Position numbers and translations under genes: made by a program | Notes under the pieces: model-generated | What the model saw: only the letters and a program-made list of their open reading frames with translations | Databases searched by the model: none | Told to the model about the DNA's origin: nothing | Source of the DNA: Actinomadura sp. DC4 | GTDB taxonomy: Bacteria; Actinomycetota; Actinomycetes; Streptosporangiales; Streptosporangiaceae | Length of the DNA: 64,000 nucleotides | Reading direction: 5' to 3' | NCBI RefSeq assembly: GCF_030406325.1 | Contig: NZ_JAUEQY010000028.1 | Coordinates: 62,001-126,000 of the forward strand | Shown here: positions 17,379-25,870 of the stretch, piece after piece | How positions within the stretch are numbered: position 1 is the stretch's first letter | Layout: every line of letters begins with the position of its first letter

Positions 17379-17384
17379 TCTGGC

Positions 17385-17936
17385 ATGACCGAGCCCAAGC
17401 GTGAGGAGCAGTTCGGCGTCGGCGATCCCGACGCCTTCCAGCGGCTGTGGACCCCCCACCGGATGGCGTACATCAAGGGTGAGAGCAAACCCACGGGCTT
17501 GGGCCCGGACGACGGCTGCCCGTTCTGCGAGATCCCCAAGATGGACGACGAAGAGGGTCTGATCGTACGCCGTGGTGAGCACGCCTACGCCGTGCTCAAC
17601 CTGTACCCCTACAACTCGGGCCACCTCATGGTGTGCCCGTTCCGGCATGTCAGCGACTACACCGAGCTGGAGACGGCCGAGACCGTAGAGGTCGCGCTGC
17701 TCACCAAGCGCTCGCTCACCGCACTGCGCAAGGCGAGCGGCGCCCACGGCTTCAACGTCGGCATGAACCTCGGCACCGTCGCCGGCGCGGGCATCGCCGC
17801 CCACCTGCACCAGCACGTCGTCCCGCGCTGGGGCGGCGACACCAACTTCATGCCGATCATCGGCCAGACCCGCGTGCTGCCGCAGCTGCTCCGCGACACC
17901 CGCCAGATCATCGCGGACGCCTGGCCGCTCGACTGA
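17385..17936 (+). CDS. HIT-family protein, Ap4A phosphorylase-like
   Basis: A 183-aa histidine-triad protein with CPFCEIPKMDDEEGLIVRRGEHAYAVLN, YNSGHLMVCPFRH and the triad AAHLHQHVVPRW. The N-terminal LWTPHRMAYIKG is typical of the mycobacterial Rv2613c group, which splits diadenosine tetraphosphate with phosphate. The Cys-x-x-Cys near the N-terminus may bind zinc. The order thrS-HIT-pgsA-patA-pimA is conserved in Actinobacteria; here about 4.7 kb of extra genes (DUF393, deacetylase, EF-G paralogue) separate HIT from pgsA. Cytoplasmic. Confidence 0.9.
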   Translation: MTEPKREEQFGVGDPDAFQRLWTPHRMAYIKGESKPTGLGPDDGCPFCEIPKMDDEEGLIVRRGEHAYAVLNLYPYNSGHLMVCPFRHVSDYTELETAETVEVALLTKRSLTALRKASGAHGFNVGMNLGTVAGAGIAAHLHQHVVPRWGGDTNFMPIIGQTRVLPQLLRDTRQIIADAWPLD

Positions 17937-17966
17937 GCCCGGCTCTCGACCGAGGAGGCGTCACCC

Positions 17967-18356
17967 ATGGGCCGGCCCATCCTGCTGTACGACGGCGACT
18001 GCGGCTTCTGCACGACGTCGGCACGTTTCATCGAGCGGCGCATCCCGACGAGCGCGAAGATCGTCCCGTACCAGGACGCGGACCTGGAGGCGCTCGGCAC
18101 GACCGAGTCCCGCGCGAGCGGCGAGGTCCTCTGGGTACGTGACGGCCGCGTACGCGGCGGCGCCCAGGCCATAGCGAGCCTCCTGATCGACGCGGGCGGC
18201 CTGTGGTGGCCCCTCGGCGAGCTCATCCGTCTGCCGCCGGTCCGCTGGCTCGCGGCGGGCGTCTACCACGTGGTCACGGTCAACCGTCACCGCCTTCCCG
18301 GCGGCACCCCGGCCTGCGCCCTCCCCGCCGCCGAACGCCCCGGCGCTGAGAGCTGA
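17967..18356 (+). CDS. DCC-family thiol-disulfide oxidoreductase-like protein (DUF393)
   Basis: A 129-aa protein with the DCC signature LLYDGDCGFCTTSARFIE (Asp-Cys-x-x-Cys), a charged middle, and RLPPVRWLAAGVYHVVTVNRHRLPGG, the usual C-terminal helices. The family is thioredoxin-like and predicted to be redox-active; no substrate is known. The ATG at 17967 follows GAGGAGG by 9 bp, 30 bp after the HIT gene, so it is probably co-transcribed with it. The 3' end lies at the border of a repeat-rich, apparently degenerate region. Confidence 0.87.
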   Translation: MGRPILLYDGDCGFCTTSARFIERRIPTSAKIVPYQDADLEALGTTESRASGEVLWVRDGRVRGGAQAIASLLIDAGGLWWPLGELIRLPPVRWLAAGVYHVVTVNRHRLPGGTPACALPAAERPGAES

Positions 18357-18475
18357 CCCTCTTCAGGTCCGGGCTTGGGTGGCCGTGACGGCCGGGGACC
18401 CAGGACAGCGGCGGATCCGAAACCGCACGCCGGAGCAGGCCTCGCAGGGCCACAGGCCACGCGTCATCGGTCTTG

Positions 18476-18620
18476 GGTCACCGGCCACGGGTCACGGGTC
18501 GCGGGCAACCGGCCACGGTCACGGGTTGCGGGCAACCGGCCACGGGTTGCGGGTCGCCGGCTGCGGCTGCGGCTGCGGCTGCGGGCACGGGCCACCGGCC
18601 GCCGGTTGCGGGCCGCGGAT
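18476..18620. repeat. Imperfect tandem repeats GGCCACGGGT / CGGGTTGCGGGCAACCGG
   Basis: About six near-repeats of a GGCCACGG(G)TCACGGGT / GGGTTGCGGGCAACC unit run head to tail and end in a (GGCTGC)n tract near 18560-18580. The frames it opens are Arg/Gly/Pro-rich filler with no start signal. It looks like slippage-prone non-coding DNA at the border of a duplicated segment. Confidence 0.6.
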
Positions 18621-18660
18621 GAACGGCCATGGTGGCTGGGGTCGTAGGGGCCCGGTCCGC

Positions 18661-18950
18661 CTGCCGCCAGTCCGCCCGCGTCGACCTGGCCGACCGTCAC
18701 CGCCCTTCCTCCGTTTACCCGCCCTGACCCGGCGGTCGGCCGCCGGCGTCTACCCGGCCGATCCTCGCCGCCTGCCCGCCGCCTGCCCGCCCCTCACCCG
18801 CCGTGAGCCGCCGGCCGGTCACGGGGCGTCGGGCGTTGGACTTCGCCGCCGTGGCGGCGCGAAGGTCCGGGACGGTGACGAACCGGATCCCGGGGGCAGG
18901 TCGCGGATCATCGCGGGCGGCCCCGCAGTGCCACCAGCCGGCGACGGGTG
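18661..18950 (-). pseudogene. Decayed partial copy of the deacetylase 3' end (tandem duplication)
   Basis: This stretch aligns with 18966-19256 at a constant offset of about 303-307 bp. On the minus strand the old copy still reads IRFVTVPDLRAATAAKSNA, against FEFVTVPDLLAATAAKSKA at the C-terminus of the intact deacetylase. The downstream flank is also duplicated (GACCTGGCCGACCGTCACC, compared with CACCTGGCCGACCGTCACC). Substitutions and small gaps show the duplication is old. No promoter or start remains. Confidence 0.7.
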
Positions 18951-19131
18951 TTGCAGGGATCCCATCTGCGGTCAGTTCGCCTGTGTCCACCTGGCCGACC
19001 GTCACCCGCTTTCCGGCCGCTGACCGCTCCGACTCGGCGGCCGGCGTCTCCCCAGCTGATCGTCAGCGCCTTCTCACCGCTGACCGCCCTGAGTGAGTCG
19101 CCCCCCTGAGAGCAGCGGCCGGTCGCGGGCG

Positions 19132-19980
19132 TCAGGCCTTGGACTTCGCCGCGGTGGCGGCGAGCAGGTCCGGGACGGTGACGAACTCGAACCCGCGGGC
19201 GCGCAGGCCGCGGATCATCGCGGGCAGGCCCCGCAGTGCCACGAGCCGGTCCCGATGACCCGTGTCGTGGGCCAGCAGGATGGTCCCGGGCTCGCACGAG
19301 TCGACGATGTAGTCGACGAGCCGGCTCGGCGGATGGCCGAGGTAGGCCTCGCGCATCTTCAGCGACCACAGCACCACGTGGTAGCCGAGCTGGCCCGCCG
19401 CGCTCAGCGTCGCCCCTCCGATGTTGCCGAACGGTGGGCGCAGCAGCTGCGGCTCCTTGCCGGTCACCTCGAAGATCGCGGCGTGGGCGCGGTACATCGC
19501 CTGCAGCGACTGCTCGTGTGTCATGCGGGACAGGTCGCTGTGGCCCCAGGTGTGGTTGCCGACCGCGTGCCGGTCCATGCGGCCGTGGATCAGCCGGGCG
19601 TTCTTCCGCACCCGCTGCCCGACGAGGAAGAACGTCGCCGGGATCTTGGCCTCGTCGAGGATGTCGTGCGCCATCGGGGTCCAGTTCGGCATCGGACCGT
19701 CGTCGAAGGTCAGGGCGACCAGCTTCTGGGAGGTGTCGACCGCCCACGAGACGTCGACGTGCGCCGGAGCGGGACGCCACGGGCCCTCGGTCGGGACGCC
19801 CGGCGCCGAGACCGGCGTCTCCGGCATCGCGTCGGCGTCGTCCAGCAGCCCGCCCGCCACGACGCCGCCCAGCGTGCCCAGCCCGCCGGTCGCCAGGCCC
19901 GCCACCGTCCCGGCGCCCCCGGCGGTCAGCGCCCGCAGGATCGAGCGCCGCGACGCCTTCTCTCGCTCCGTCATCGCCAC
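19132..19980 (-). CDS. Exported polysaccharide deacetylase (NodB/CE4)
   Basis: A 282-aa protein with a twin-arginine-type leader, SRRSILRALTAGGAGTVAGLA, suggesting Tat export or anchoring. The NodB domain (about 85-265) shows motif 1 LTFDDGP, motif 2 NHTWGHSDLS with the metal-binding H-x3-H pair, motif 3 LLRPPFGN, and the late motifs VLWSLKMREA and ILLAHDTGH. It should remove N-acetyl groups from peptidoglycan, chitin-like or other cell-surface polymers. The family length is normal. Its 3' end has been duplicated downstream (18661-18950). Transcribed leftward, convergent with DUF393. Confidence 0.9.
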   Translation of the reverse strand: MAMTEREKASRRSILRALTAGGAGTVAGLATGGLGTLGGVVAGGLLDDADAMPETPVSAPGVPTEGPWRPAPAHVDVSWAVDTSQKLVALTFDDGPMPNWTPMAHDILDEAKIPATFFLVGQRVRKNARLIHGRMDRHAVGNHTWGHSDLSRMTHEQSLQAMYRAHAAIFEVTGKEPQLLRPPFGNIGGATLSAAGQLGYHVVLWSLKMREAYLGHPPSRLVDYIVDSCEPGTILLAHDTGHRDRLVALRGLPAMIRGLRARGFEFVTVPDLLAATAAKSKA

Positions 19981-20196
19981 TCGCCCACTGAAACCGCCCT
20001 GCGCGCCCCGTACGGCGCCGCTGCGGGCCTGCCGTACGCTCGGCCTGAGCCGCGTTCACCCGGCCCCCCGGAGCGCTCTCTCGCCCGCCTGCGCTCGTCC
20101 CGAGCCCCCGTCTCGCTCATGCTCCGATCATCGCAAACCGCGGGTTAACGCTTCGTCATCCCCCAGGAGGATCATGCGGGCGCCGCGAGGACGAGA

Positions 20197-20241
20197 CGCG
20201 CCGGCCCCGCCTCCCCCCAAGGGAGCAGCGGGGCCGGCGCG
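20197..20241. terminator. Terminator of the EF-G paralogue gene
   Basis: CGCGCCGGCCCCGC (20197-20210) is fully complementary to 20228-20241, with an inner CTCCC/GGGAG in the loop, 10 bp beyond the stop of the leftward EF-G-like gene. It separates that gene from the deacetylase. Confidence 0.75.
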
Positions 20242-20251
20242 ACCGCGGGTC

Positions 20252-22393
20252 CTACGAGTCGGCGGTGACCTTCTCGGCCAGTTGCGCGGGCAGCGGTTCG
20301 TACCGCAGGAAGGTGCGGTTGAACGTTCCCGTGCCGTGCGACATCGAGCGCAGGTCGATCGCGTACCGCGTGATCTCCAGCTGTGGCACCTCCGCCTTGA
20401 TCAGGGACCGGCCGCCCGCGATCGCCTCGCTGCCCAGCACGCGGCCGCGCCGTGAGGACAGGTCCGACATCACCGCGCCGACGTAGTCGTCGGCGACCAG
20501 CACCGCGACCTCGTCGACCGGTTCCAGCAGCAGGACCTTCGTCTTGGCCGCCGCGTCCTTCAGGCCGAGCTGCCCGGCGGTCTGGAACGCCATGTCGGAG
20601 GAGTCCACCGAGTGCGCCTTGCCGTCGTACAGCGTGACCCTCACGTCGACCATCGGGTAGCCGGCGAGCACGCCGCGCTCCATCTGGACGCGTACGCCCT
20701 TCTCGACCGACGGGATGAACTGCCGGGGCACGACACCACCGACGATCTTGTCGTTGAACTCGAAGCCCGAGCCCGAGGGCAGCGGCTCCACCTCGACGTG
20801 GCAGATGGCGTACTGGCCGTGTCCGCCGCTCTGTTTGACGTGCCGGCCGAGGCCCCGCGCGGTCCCGCCGAACGTCTCCCTCAGCGGCACCCGCAGCGTC
20901 ACGGTCTCGACCTCGACGCCGTAGCGGCTGCTCAGCCGCTCGAGCAGCACGTCGGCGTGCGCCTCGCCCATGTTCCACAGCACGAGCTGGCGCGTCTCGG
21001 AGTTGTTCTCCAGCCGCAGGGTCGGGTCCTCGGCCACCAGCCGGGCCAGCGCCTGGGAGAGCTTGTCCTCGTCGGCCTTCGACTTGGCCTGGATCGCCGT
21101 CGGCAGCAGCGGGTCCGGCATCGACCACGGCGCCATCAGCAGCGGATCCTCCTTCGCCGAGATCGTGTCGCCGGTCTCGGCATGGGTCAGCTTGGCGACC
21201 GCGCAGATGTCGCCCGCCAGGCAGGAGGACATCGTCCGCTGGAGCTTGCCCAGCGGCGAGGTCAGCGCGCCGACGCGCTCGTCGATGTCGTGGTCCTCAT
21301 GGCCACGGTCCTCCAGGCCGTGCCCGGACACGTGCACCGTGGCGTCCGGCGTCAGTGTGCCGCTGAAGACCCGTACCAGCGAGATGCGCCCGACGTACGG
21401 GTCGGAGGTGGTCTTGACGACCTCGGCCACCAGTGGCCCGTCCGGATCGCAGGTCAGCTCCCTGGCGGACCTTCCGTCGGTGCCGGTGACCGCGGGGATG
21501 CCGTGCTCCAGCGGCGACGGGAAGGCCTGGGTGATCACCTCGAGCACCTCGAGCATGCCGATCACCGGGCCGGGGTTGTCACCGTGCGGCACCGACGTGG
21601 TGAGCACCGGGTAGAAGCTGCCGCGCGCGACCGCCTTCTCCAGGTCCTCGATGAGGGACTTGACCTCGATCTCCTCACCGGACAGGTAGCGGTCCATGAG
21701 GGTCTCGTCCTCGCTCTCCTGGATGATCCCCTCGATGAGAGCGCCGCGCTGCTCGGACAGGCGGTCCAGGAACTGCTGGTCCGGGTCGCGCTCGGCGCGA
21801 TCGCCGGAGGAGTAGTCGAGGCACTTCTGCGACAGCAGCGCGATCAGCCCGGTCTCACACGGGAAGTAGCACGGGAGAACGCCGTCGCCGAAGGCGTCCT
21901 GGCACTCGGTAAGCACCTCGTCGAAGTCGCCCCGCTGCTGGTCGATCTTGGTGATGACGACCGCGCGCGGCATGCCGACCGCGGCGCACTCGTCCCACAG
22001 CATCCGGGTGACGCCGTCGATGCCGTCCACCGCCGAGACCACGAACAGCGCCGCGTCCGCCGCGCGCAGCCCGGCACGCAGGTCGCCGACGAAGTCGGCG
22101 TACCCGGGAGTGTCCAGCAGGTTGACCTTGACGCCCGAGTGGGCGAAGGACGAGACCGAGAGGTTCACCGAGCGTTGCTGGCGCATCTCGACTTCGTCGT
22201 AGTCACTGACCGTCGAGCCGTCCTCGACGCGACCGGGCCGCTGGATCGTACCGGTCGCAGCGAGCAGCGCCTCGACGAGAGTCGTCTTCCCCGCCCCGGA
22301 ATGGCCGACCAACGCGATATTGCGTATCTTCTCGGGTTGGTCGACCGATGGTGCCCTGCCGGCGGCTCCTTGGGGACCTGTCTTATCCGCCAC
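20252..22393 (-). CDS. Elongation factor G-like protein (FusA2 type)
   Basis: A 713-aa translational GTPase. The G domain shows P-loop GHSGAGKTTL, switch-2 DTPGYADF and ITKID in place of the usual NKxD. Domains II-V follow, with FGGTARGLGRHVKQSGGHGQYA (domain IV) and MSHGTGTFNRTFLRYE near the C-terminus. TKID and the shortened switch region mark it as the actinobacterial FusA2/EF-G2 group, not the main elongation factor next to tuf. Its role is not settled (possibly recycling or stress). The GTG at 22391-22393 is chosen for GGAGG 7 bp upstream and for starting before the G domain. Confidence 0.9.
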   Translation of the reverse strand: MADKTGPQGAAGRAPSVDQPEKIRNIALVGHSGAGKTTLVEALLAATGTIQRPGRVEDGSTVSDYDEVEMRQQRSVNLSVSSFAHSGVKVNLLDTPGYADFVGDLRAGLRAADAALFVVSAVDGIDGVTRMLWDECAAVGMPRAVVITKIDQQRGDFDEVLTECQDAFGDGVLPCYFPCETGLIALLSQKCLDYSSGDRAERDPDQQFLDRLSEQRGALIEGIIQESEDETLMDRYLSGEEIEVKSLIEDLEKAVARGSFYPVLTTSVPHGDNPGPVIGMLEVLEVITQAFPSPLEHGIPAVTGTDGRSARELTCDPDGPLVAEVVKTTSDPYVGRISLVRVFSGTLTPDATVHVSGHGLEDRGHEDHDIDERVGALTSPLGKLQRTMSSCLAGDICAVAKLTHAETGDTISAKEDPLLMAPWSMPDPLLPTAIQAKSKADEDKLSQALARLVAEDPTLRLENNSETRQLVLWNMGEAHADVLLERLSSRYGVEVETVTLRVPLRETFGGTARGLGRHVKQSGGHGQYAICHVEVEPLPSGSGFEFNDKIVGGVVPRQFIPSVEKGVRVQMERGVLAGYPMVDVRVTLYDGKAHSVDSSDMAFQTAGQLGLKDAAAKTKVLLLEPVDEVAVLVADDYVGAVMSDLSSRRGRVLGSEAIAGGRSLIKAEVPQLEITRYAIDLRSMSHGTGTFNRTFLRYEPLPAQLAEKVTADS

Positions 22394-22652
22394 GCGCCCA
22401 CCTCCACTGAGGACCTGGGTGTGACGGGCGCCACACCCGTGGTCACCACCCTTACGGTCTTGGCCACATATCACAAGGGGGTGACAAGCAAACGCTCGAG
22501 TCCTCCTCGGTTCTGCCCTTCCCACCTGCGCCGACGCCACGCACTACGATTGGCCCGCCGGGGGGATCGGTCACGGTAACGGGCGGAAACGGGGTTGCGG
22601 GTCCTTTGACGGATGTCACCAACGCAACCGGATCACGATTACAAGGATGGGA

Positions 22653-23267
22653 ATGCTCAACCAACTACGGCCGGCGCTCTCAAAGGCCACCTCGCCGGTC
22701 GCGCACGCACTGGCCCGTACCGGCGTGACACCCAACACGGTCACGATCATCGGCACGCTCGGATGCGTCGCCGGCGCGCTCGGCTTCTACCCCTTCGGTG
22801 AGTTCTTCTGGGGGACGGTCGTCATCACGGTCTTCGTCTTCTTCGACCTGTTCGATGGGGCCGTGGCGCGGGTGACCGGGAAGACGAGCCGCTTCGGCGC
22901 GTTCCTCGACTCCAACATGGACCGCGTCTCCGACGCCGCGATCTTCTCCGGGCTGATCCTGCGATACGCGGGCAAGGACCACAACGACATGCTCCTGGTC
23001 TGCCTCGCGCTGTTCTGCCTCATCTCCGGGGTGCTGGTGTCGTACGCCCGGGCGCGCGCCGAGGGCATGGGGATCAACGCCACGATCGGCCTCGCCGAGC
23101 GCGGGGAGCGGCTCATCGTGAGCCTGGTCGCCATCGGCCTGGCCGGACTCGGCGTCCCGTACGTCCTCGCCGCCGGGCTCTGGATCCTCTCGATCGCCAG
23201 CGCTATCACCGTGGTGCAGCGCTACATCGTCGTACGGCGTCACGTGGAGGCCGGAGACCTCTCATGA
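22653..23267 (+). CDS. pgsA: Phosphatidylinositol-phosphate synthase (CDP-alcohol phosphotransferase)
   Basis: About 204 aa, six membrane segments, with the CDP-alcohol phosphotransferase signature DLFDGAVARVTGK..FGAFLDSNMDRVSD (about 66-98). It joins CDP-diacylglycerol and inositol-1-phosphate to make phosphatidylinositol phosphate at the inner face of the membrane, the base of PIM glycolipids. The ATG at 22653 is preferred because AAGGA lies 5 bp upstream; an ATG two codons earlier (22647) is possible. It is the first gene of the pgsA-patA-pimA-lemA operon. Confidence 0.93.
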   Translation: MLNQLRPALSKATSPVAHALARTGVTPNTVTIIGTLGCVAGALGFYPFGEFFWGTVVITVFVFFDLFDGAVARVTGKTSRFGAFLDSNMDRVSDAAIFSGLILRYAGKDHNDMLLVCLALFCLISGVLVSYARARAEGMGINATIGLAERGERLIVSLVAIGLAGLGVPYVLAAGLWILSIASAITVVQRYIVVRRHVEAGDLS

Positions 23268-23277
23268 GAGCGCGCGC

Positions 23278-24159
23278 GTGAGAGACGAGATGGCCGACTA
23301 CGCCTACGCCCTGGGCTGGTCGGCCGTCCGCCACATGCCCGAGCCCGTGGCCCGCGAGATCTTCATGCTCATCGCCGACCGCGCCTGGCATCGCCGGGGC
23401 CGCGGCGTACGCCGCCTGGAGTCCAACCTCCGGCGCGTGGTCGGCGACGGGCCCTCGGAGGAGGAGCTGCGCGAGCTGAGCCGCCGGGGCATGCGCTCCT
23501 ACCTCCGCTACTGGCTGGAGTCCTTCCGGCTGCCGTCGATGGGCCGCGAGCGGATCCTGTCCGGCATGCACATCACCGGCGTCGACGCCCTCTACAAGGA
23601 CCTCGACGACGGCCGCGGCGTGATCGCCGCGCTGCCCCACATGGGCAACTGGGACCACGCCGGCGCCTGGATCGCGCTGTCCGGCACACCCTTCACGACC
23701 GTCATGGAGCGCCTCAAGCCCGAGTCGCTCTACGACCGCTTCGTCGCCTACCGCGCCGGCCTGGGCATGGAGGTGCTGCCCGCCTCCGGCGGCGGCGACG
23801 TGTTCGGCACGCTGACCGAGCGGCTGGCCGACGCCCGGCTGGTCTGCCTCGTCGCCGACCGCGACCTCACCGCGACCGGCGTCGAGGTCGAGTTCTTCGG
23901 CCGCACCGCCAAGATGCCGGCCGGGCCGGCGGCGCTGGCTCTGCGCACCGGTGCCGCGCTGCGGCCGGTCACCCTGTGGTACGAAGGAGACGACTGGTGC
24001 GTCCGGGTCCACGACGAGATCCCGGTGCCCGGTGAAGGCGCTCGCGACGACAGGATCCACGCGATGACGCAGTCCCTGGCGCACACCTTCGCCCAGGGTG
24101 TCGCCGCCCACCCGGAAGACTGGCACATGCTCCAGCGCGTCTGGGTGGAAGATCTGTGA
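23278..24159 (+). CDS. patA: Phosphatidylinositol mannoside acyltransferase
   Basis: A 293-aa lysophospholipid-type acyltransferase: ALPHMGNWDHAG (H-x5-D catalytic motif, Pro-His...Asp), MERLKPESLYDRFVAYRAGLGMEVLPASGG, and LVADRDLTATGVEVEFFG. These closely follow mycobacterial PatA (Rv2611c), which acylates the 6-position of the mannose on PIM. It has no long membrane helix and is likely a peripheral membrane enzyme. GTG 23278 is the first start; ATG 23290 after GAGACGAG may be the real one. It follows pgsA by 10 bp. Confidence 0.92.
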   Translation: MRDEMADYAYALGWSAVRHMPEPVAREIFMLIADRAWHRRGRGVRRLESNLRRVVGDGPSEEELRELSRRGMRSYLRYWLESFRLPSMGRERILSGMHITGVDALYKDLDDGRGVIAALPHMGNWDHAGAWIALSGTPFTTVMERLKPESLYDRFVAYRAGLGMEVLPASGGGDVFGTLTERLADARLVCLVADRDLTATGVEVEFFGRTAKMPAGPAALALRTGAALRPVTLWYEGDDWCVRVHDEIPVPGEGARDDRIHAMTQSLAHTFAQGVAAHPEDWHMLQRVWVEDL

Positions 24160-24186
24160 CAGCGACATGAGAAGAGCGAGCGGCCA

Positions 24187-25323
24187 GTGAGGATCGGCAT
24201 CGTCTGCCCCTACACATGGGACGTTCCCGGCGGCGTGCAGTCGCACGTCCGCGACCTGACCGAGGCGCTGCTCGCCTTCGGGCACGAGGTCTCGGTCATC
24301 GCCCCGGCCGACGACGACGCGCCGCTGCCGCCGTACGTCGTGTCGGCGGGACGTGCGGTGCCGGTGCCCTACAACGGCTCGGTGGCGCGCCTGTCCTTCG
24401 GGTTCCTGTCCGCGAGCCGCGTACGCCGCTGGATCCGCGAGGGGCGGTTCGACGTGCTGCACGTGCACGAGCCGGCCTCGCCGTCGCTGGGCGTGCTCGC
24501 GTGCTGGGCCGCCGACGGCCCGATCGTCGCGACCTTCCACGCCTCCTTCGAACGCTCGCGCGCCCTGTCGGCGGCCGGCCCGATCCTGCAGAGCGCCCTG
24601 GAGAAGATCACCGCCCGGATCGCCGTGTCGGAGAAGGCGCGCAAGACGCTGGTCGAGCACCTCGGGGGAGACGCCGTGCTCATCCCCAACGGCGTCACGA
24701 CCGAGCGGTACGCCATGGCGACGCCGCTGCACGGCTGGCCCGGCGACGACGGCGCGCTCGGCTTCCTCGGCCGGATGGACGAGCAGCGCAAGGGCCTGCC
24801 GGTGCTGCTGCGCGCCTTCGAGACCCTCGGCCGCGAACGCCCCGGCCTGCGGCTCCTGCTGGCCGGGCCGGGCGACGCCGACGAGATCCGCGCCAAGATC
24901 TCCCCGGAGCTGCGCGAGCGCGTGGTCAACCTGGGCCTGGTGAGCGAGGCCGACAAAGTACGCGCGCTGCACTCGGTGGACGTCTTCGTCGCCCCCAACA
25001 CCGGCGGCGAGAGCTTCGGGATCGTGCTCGCCGAGGCGATGTCGGCCGGCGCGCCGATCCTGGCCAGCGACATTCCGGCCTTCAACCGCGTGCTGCTCGG
25101 CGGCCGCGCGGGCGCGCTGTTCCCGGTCGGCGACGCGGCGGCGCTGGCCGCCGCCGCGGCCGAGCTGCTGGACGACGCCCCGCGCCGCAAGCAGCTCTCC
25201 GACGAGGCCAGGGCGGCCGTACGCGCCTACGACTGGTCCACGGTCGCCCGCGACGTGGTCCGCGTCTACGAGACCGTCGCGGGCGACACCGGCGTGGTCG
25301 AGATCTCCCAGAGCCGTCCATGA
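24187..25323 (+). CDS. pimA: Phosphatidylinositol alpha-mannosyltransferase
   Basis: A 378-aa GT4, GT-B-fold enzyme. It shows GGVQSH (15-20) at the donor/acceptor cleft, VATFHAS with His118, LGRMDEQRKG with Arg196 and Lys202, and the GDP-mannose motif NTGGESFGIVLAEAM (E-x7-E, Glu275 and Glu283). His118, Arg196 and Lys202 agree in number with the studied mycobacterial PimA. It adds the first mannose to phosphatidylinositol on the cytoplasmic face. It starts with GTG, and its stop overlaps the start of the next gene (ATGA). Confidence 0.95.
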   Translation: MRIGIVCPYTWDVPGGVQSHVRDLTEALLAFGHEVSVIAPADDDAPLPPYVVSAGRAVPVPYNGSVARLSFGFLSASRVRRWIREGRFDVLHVHEPASPSLGVLACWAADGPIVATFHASFERSRALSAAGPILQSALEKITARIAVSEKARKTLVEHLGGDAVLIPNGVTTERYAMATPLHGWPGDDGALGFLGRMDEQRKGLPVLLRAFETLGRERPGLRLLLAGPGDADEIRAKISPELRERVVNLGLVSEADKVRALHSVDVFVAPNTGGESFGIVLAEAMSAGAPILASDIPAFNRVLLGGRAGALFPVGDAAALAAAAAELLDDAPRRKQLSDEARAAVRAYDWSTVARDVVRVYETVAGDTGVVEISQSRP

Positions 25324-25853
25324 TCGAGCTCATCCTCAACATCGCGCTGCTGGTCGCCGTCCTGATCCTCCTGGGCGTCTACGTCTCCTGGCGCGCCACC
25401 CGGCTGGACCGGCTGCACGTGCGGCTGGAGACCGCCCGCGCGGGCCTGGACGCCGCCCTGGTCAGGCGTGCGGCGGTCGCCCTCGAACTCGCCGCCTCCC
25501 GCCAGCTCGACCCGGCCACGAGCCTGCTCCTCGCCGCGGCCGCCCACGAGGCGCGCATCGCCGACGGCGACAACCGGGAGTTCGCCGAGAGCGACCTGTC
25601 CCGGGCCCTGCGCGCGGTGGTCGACCAGCCGGACTTCCGGGCCACGCTCGCGGCCCGCCAGGACGGCCCGGCGCTGATGGAGGACCTGGACGCCGCGGTA
25701 CGGAAGGTCTCCTACGCCCGGAGCTTCTACAACAACGCGGTGACGGCGACCCGCGCGGCCCGGCGCAAACTGCTGCCACGCGTCCTGCCGCTGTCCGGCC
25801 GGGCCCCGCTACCGGAGTTCTTCGAGATCGACGACGCCCCTCCGGAGACCTGA
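25320..25853 (+). CDS. LemA-like membrane protein
   Basis: A 177-aa protein with one N-terminal membrane helix (IELILNIALLVAVLILLGVYV), then a long helical bundle and the LemA-like C-terminus SFYNNAVTATRAARRKL..APLPEFFEIDD. The ATG at 25320 overlaps the pimA stop (ATGA), so it is translationally coupled to the PIM operon. The biochemical role of LemA proteins is unknown; the position suggests an envelope function. It converges with the WXG100-PGT fusion gene, leaving 17 bp between stops. Confidence 0.75.
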   Translation: MIELILNIALLVAVLILLGVYVSWRATRLDRLHVRLETARAGLDAALVRRAAVALELAASRQLDPATSLLLAAAAHEARIADGDNREFAESDLSRALRAVVDQPDFRATLAARQDGPALMEDLDAAVRKVSYARSFYNNAVTATRAARRKLLPRVLPLSGRAPLPEFFEIDDAPPET

Positions 25854-25870
25854 CGGCGCCCCACCGACGA

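Noticed and set aside
23264-23281. ATG overlapping the pgsA stop as start of patA
   Set aside because: That frame stops after five codons; patA is in another frame and starts at GTG 23278 or ATG 23290.
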